A stretch of 64,000 bases of DNA from Oscillospiraceae bacterium (GTDB taxonomy: Bacteria; Bacillota; Clostridia; Oscillospirales; Oscillospiraceae): assembly GCA_017436785.1 (NCBI GenBank), contig JAFSCK010000146.1, positions 1 through 64,000 on the forward strand, in the 5' to 3' direction. Every line of letters starts with the position of its first letter. Positions within the stretch are counted from its first letter, which is position 1. The notes below the pieces were generated by a model, which was given only the letters and a program-made list of their open reading frames with translations, was not told the DNA's origin and ran no database searches. This document shows, piece after piece, positions 61,044-64,000 of this stretch. The position numbers were made by a program, and so were the translations under genes.

Positions 61044-62150
61044 TTGAAAAAGATCTTATACCTGACAGGTTATCCCGCACCCTACCGGGTGGCGTATTTT
61101 GATACCCTTGGACAGGCTGCGGATGTAACGGTCCTGTTTGCGGATCGGAAGGAGGACCAGACTCACCGCAGTCAGGACTGGTTTATTTCGGGGGCGGGAA
61201 ATTTCCGTGCAGTTCAGCTGGAAAAGCGGGTGACTGCCATGCGGGGCGGCTACCTGTGTCTGGATGTCCTTGACTGGATGAAACAGAAATGGGATGTGAT
61301 CGTCCTGTGCGGCTATTCCTCTCCCACGGTAATGCTGGCCATGGCTTACTTAAAGGCCCGGCGCATCCCCTTCTGGATGGAAGTAGATGGCGGACTGGTC
61401 CGCCCGGATTCCAAGGCAAAGTACCTGTTTAAAAGAACACTGGTCCGCAGCGCCAGCGGCTATCTCAGCACCGGAAAAGCCACCACCAACTATCTGGTTC
61501 ACTACGGTGCTGCGCGGGAAAAGGTTAATGAGTACCCCTTTTCCTCTTTACACGAAGCAGATTTACCGGAGACTGCCCTGACTCCAGCGGAAAAAGCGGC
61601 GCTCCGGCAGGAAATGGGCCTTTGCCAGGGAAAAATGATCCTCTCCATTGGCCAGTTCATTCACCGTAAGGGCTTCGATGTTCTGCTGCGCTCTGCGGCA
61701 AAGCTGCAGCCTGACGTACACATCTACATCGTCGGTGGCGTTCCCACAGAAGCGTATCAGCAAATGTGCCGGGAGCTGGGGCTTCGGAATATCCATTTTG
61801 AAGGATTCATGCCCAAGGATCAGCTCTTGAAGTATTATCAGGCGGCAGACCTGTTTGTCCTGCCTACCCGGGAAGACATCTGGGGCCTCGTCATCAACGA
61901 GGCTATGGCCTACAGCCTTCCTGTCATCACCACAGACCGCTGTGTGGCAGGTCTGGATCTGGTGGAGAACGGTGTCAACGGCTATATCGTCCCGGTGGAG
62001 GATGCCGATGCACTGGCGGAAAAAATCAATACCCTGTTTACACAGGACTGGACCGAAATGGGACAGGTTTCCTGGGAAAAGATCCAGCCCTATACCATAG
62101 AAAATATGGCGAAGACCCATATGGAAATTTTTGAAACTGTAGCCCTGTAA
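61044..62150 (+). CDS. Glycosyltransferase family 4
   Basis: A 368-residue GT-B glycosyltransferase starting at TTG 61044 (KKILYLTGYPAPYRVAYFD), after GAGG. The donor domain has ILSIGQFIHRKGFDVLLRSA, IYIVGG, KYYQAADLFVLPTREDIWGL with the conserved Glu, and GLVINEAMAYSLPVI. An earlier in-frame ATG at 60993 is inside the Stealth gene and rejected. Sugar specificity unknown. It is packed tightly between Stealth and GT2 genes. Confidence 0.9.
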   Translation: MKKILYLTGYPAPYRVAYFDTLGQAADVTVLFADRKEDQTHRSQDWFISGAGNFRAVQLEKRVTAMRGGYLCLDVLDWMKQKWDVIVLCGYSSPTVMLAMAYLKARRIPFWMEVDGGLVRPDSKAKYLFKRTLVRSASGYLSTGKATTNYLVHYGAAREKVNEYPFSSLHEADLPETALTPAEKAALRQEMGLCQGKMILSIGQFIHRKGFDVLLRSAAKLQPDVHIYIVGGVPTEAYQQMCRELGLRNIHFEGFMPKDQLLKYYQAADLFVLPTREDIWGLVINEAMAYSLPVITTDRCVAGLDLVENGVNGYIVPVEDADALAEKINTLFTQDWTEMGQVSWEKIQPYTIENMAKTHMEIFETVAL

Positions 62151-62165
62151 CGACGGAGGTGCCCT

Positions 62166-63146
62166 ATGGTCGGTATGAATCCCAAAATCAGCATTCTGAT
62201 TCCTGTCTATAATGGCGAAGCCACCATCGGCAGGGCAGTCCGCTCTGTTCTGGCTCAGGACGAAACCGATTTGGAGGTCATTGTGGTAAATGATGGCTCT
62301 ACCGACGGTACGGCTGCCCTTCTGGATGAGATTGCTGGGGAAAATCCTAACGTTCTGCCGATCCATCAGAAAAACGGCGGCGTCAGCAAAGCCAGAAACA
62401 CAGCTCTGGAGCACGCCACGGGAGAATACCTGATGTTTTTGGATGCCGATGATGAATTGGCACCGGGAATTTTGCGTAAGACTCTGGTGCTGGCGAAGAA
62501 CCATGACTGCGATATCGTAGCCGGTACCTGTATTCGGATCCGTCCCGATGGCAGCAGCTTCCTGTCGGATATGCCCATTGCAGAAGTCCCCACCATCTGG
62601 CAGGGGGAGGAAGCGCTGTGCGCATCCTTGCGGGACCATCCTTCCACCTATGCGGTATGGGCCAAGCTCTACCGCCGGGAGGCCATCGGGGAAACACGCT
62701 TTGTGGAAGGAAAAAAGCTCCATGAGGACAGCTTCTTTCTGTTTGAGATCCTGCAAAAGGATCTGAAAATGGTAGTGACAAAGCTTCCCATAGTCCATTA
62801 CCACCTGACCCAATCCAGTGCATCCCGAGCTGCATTTTCGGAAAAATTTCTGGATATGTTATATTTTGCCCAGAGGAAACTGGAAATCATTGAAGAAAAG
62901 TATCCCCATCTTATCCCGCTGGGGAAGAATGTTTTGGTAAAGGCCAATATGGCACTCTTGAAAACCATGTGGTCCGCCAAGGGAGAAGCCTACAAAAAAC
63001 TGGAAAAACAGTGCCAGAAAACCATTCGAGAAAACGGTAAGTATTTTATCCCGGCCATTAAGGTGGATAAGATCCTGTTCCTGTTTGTTCGCTTGCATCT
63101 ATTCTGGCTGTATAAAGGGATCTACCGACTGCTGCGGGGAAGATAA
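62166..63146 (+). CDS. Glycosyltransferase family 2
   Basis: A 326-residue GT-A enzyme. It has the start ISILIPVYNGEATIGRAVRS, VIVVNDGSTDGT, the donor-binding GGVSKARNTALEHATGEYL and the metal motif FLDADDE. The C-terminal part ends with a hydrophobic amphipathic stretch (ILFLFVRLHLFWLYKGIYRL) that may touch the membrane. GGAGGT precedes ATG 62166; ATG 62175 is an alternative. The acceptor is unknown. Confidence 0.92.
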   Translation: MVGMNPKISILIPVYNGEATIGRAVRSVLAQDETDLEVIVVNDGSTDGTAALLDEIAGENPNVLPIHQKNGGVSKARNTALEHATGEYLMFLDADDELAPGILRKTLVLAKNHDCDIVAGTCIRIRPDGSSFLSDMPIAEVPTIWQGEEALCASLRDHPSTYAVWAKLYRREAIGETRFVEGKKLHEDSFFLFEILQKDLKMVVTKLPIVHYHLTQSSASRAAFSEKFLDMLYFAQRKLEIIEEKYPHLIPLGKNVLVKANMALLKTMWSAKGEAYKKLEKQCQKTIRENGKYFIPAIKVDKILFLFVRLHLFWLYKGIYRLLRGR

Positions 63147-63191
63147 CCGGCAGCACGATGGAGCCTTTGGCAGAGAAAGGAAGATAGGAAA

Positions 63192-64000
63192 ATGAACGAA
63201 AACCCTTTGATCAGCATCATCGTTCCGGTGTATAAGGTAGAAGACTATCTTTCCCGCTGTGTGGATTCTCTGCTGGATCAGACCTATGACAATCTGGAGA
63301 TCATTCTGGTGGATGACGGCTCTCCCGACAGCTGCGGGGCTATCTGTGATGCCTATGCTGCACGGGATCGCCGCGTTCGGGTGATCCACAAGAAAAACGG
63401 AGGCCTAAGCAGTGCCCGGAATGCAGGCATCGATGTGGCACGAGGAGACTATCTGGGCTTCGTAGACAGCGACGACTGGGTGGATGTTCATACCTACGAA
63501 TGGCTGCTTACCATGGCGTTGGAGGAAAACGTGAAGCTGGTCTGTGCTGGCCGCTACGACTATAACAGCGGAACAGGGGAGAAGACCATTGGCCTGTGCC
63601 CACCAAAGCGAGAGGTGATCTCCGGTGGGGAGCTGGCGAAGCGCATTTTCCTCTGGGACAATGTGGACTCTGCCGCATGGGACAAGCTGTACCACCGCAG
63701 CCTGTTCCGGGAGCTTCGCTATCCCTTGGGGGTAGTCAGTGAGGACCTTCCTGTGACCTACCGGGCTGGTTTGGAAGCAGGACGGGTAGGTATGCTTGAC
63801 CGGCCGGTATACTACTATTTCCACCGGGAGGGCAGCATCACCACGGCAGCGGTATCGGAAAGATCCTTCCAGCCCAGCAGCAACACCAGACAGGTGCTGG
63901 AGTATGTTCGCCGGGAGAATCCGGAACTGCTGGACTATGCGACAGCCTTTCATATCAGCCATTTGGGTTACATCTGCACCGTGACGGAATTGGCAGGCAA
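63192..64000 (+). CDS. Glycosyltransferase family 2 (partial, runs off the right edge)
   Basis: The frame is open from ATG 63192 to the window end, giving 269 visible codons. It has the GT2 text ISIIVPVYKVEDYLSRCVDS, IILVDDGSPDSCG, NGGLSSARNAGIDVARGDYL and the metal motif FVDSDDW. AGGAAGATAGGAAA precedes the start. It is the second of two adjacent GT2 genes, and the polysaccharide locus continues beyond the window. Confidence 0.93.
   Translation, partial: MNENPLISIIVPVYKVEDYLSRCVDSLLDQTYDNLEIILVDDGSPDSCGAICDAYAARDRRVRVIHKKNGGLSSARNAGIDVARGDYLGFVDSDDWVDVHTYEWLLTMALEENVKLVCAGRYDYNSGTGEKTIGLCPPKREVISGGELAKRIFLWDNVDSAAWDKLYHRSLFRELRYPLGVVSEDLPVTYRAGLEAGRVGMLDRPVYYYFHREGSITTAAVSERSFQPSSNTRQVLEYVRRENPELLDYATAFHISHLGYICTVTELAG

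Noticed and set aside
1..64000. CRISPR array, tRNA or rRNA genes
   Set aside because: I saw no regularly spaced direct repeats and no cloverleaf or rRNA-like text; the repeats present are dispersed palindromes.
48836..64000. Recently acquired capsule island with mobile genes at its left border
   Set aside because: No integrase, transposase, tRNA or direct repeats flank the left end, and base composition looks like the neighbouring genes by eye. Transfer remains possible but is not shown here.

Overview
The window reads as chromosomal DNA of a Gram-positive anaerobe of the class Clostridia, most likely a gut-type member of the Oscillospirales (inference). The reasons are strong Shine-Dalgarno sites (AGGAGG type), frequent TTG and GTG starts, a lysine riboswitch, DUF1934, DUF1653 and VanW-type proteins, and dispersed GTAGGG...CCCTAC palindromes of a kind I associate with that order. 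I see no rRNA, tRNA, CRISPR array, integrase or intact insertion sequence.

Bases 1-9,000 hold metabolic and envelope genes. They are a transporter end, a creatininase-like protein with a type B carboxylesterase, a SodC-family protein, a lysine-riboswitch-controlled NhaC transporter, murC, ddl and a DUF1934 gene. Bases 9,000-16,600 hold a MazG-like pyrophosphohydrolase, a small lipoprotein, a MITE-like element, and on the minus strand a VanW-family membrane protein, mfd and pth. Bases 16,700-25,500 form a DNA repair region: uvrA, radC and uvrB, with an odd histidine-kinase-like gene that lacks its phosphoacceptor His, an HD hydrolase and a TetR regulator.

Bases 25,600-41,400 carry a GH79-like glycosidase, an acidic-tailed membrane protein with a possible deacetylase-like domain, an HTH/LiaF-like membrane regulator, a polyprenyl glycosylphosphotransferase, a cardiolipin synthase, an ECF sigma/anti-sigma pair, a Trk potassium system, an RNA methyltransferase and dprA. 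Bases 41,400-48,700 carry the housekeeping run topA-trmFO-plsX-rnc, then a GNAT acetyltransferase and a NahK-like sugar kinase.

From the promoter at 48,732 to the window end, all genes lie on the plus strand and form a surface polysaccharide locus. Its first half has the same enzyme set as the Staphylococcus aureus type 5/8 capsule module: a CapD-like dehydratase, a CapM-like initiating transferase, a CapN-like reductase, a CapL/WbuB-like glycosyltransferase, then CapE, CapF and CapG. The predicted product is a lipid-linked D-FucNAc/L-FucNAc start, with a NeuD-like acyltransferase inserted between capF and capG. The second half adds a Wzy-like polymerase, a Stealth-family sugar-phosphate transferase and further glycosyltransferases. 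This suggests a phosphodiester-containing capsule. The locus runs off the right edge, and no flippase is seen inside the window.
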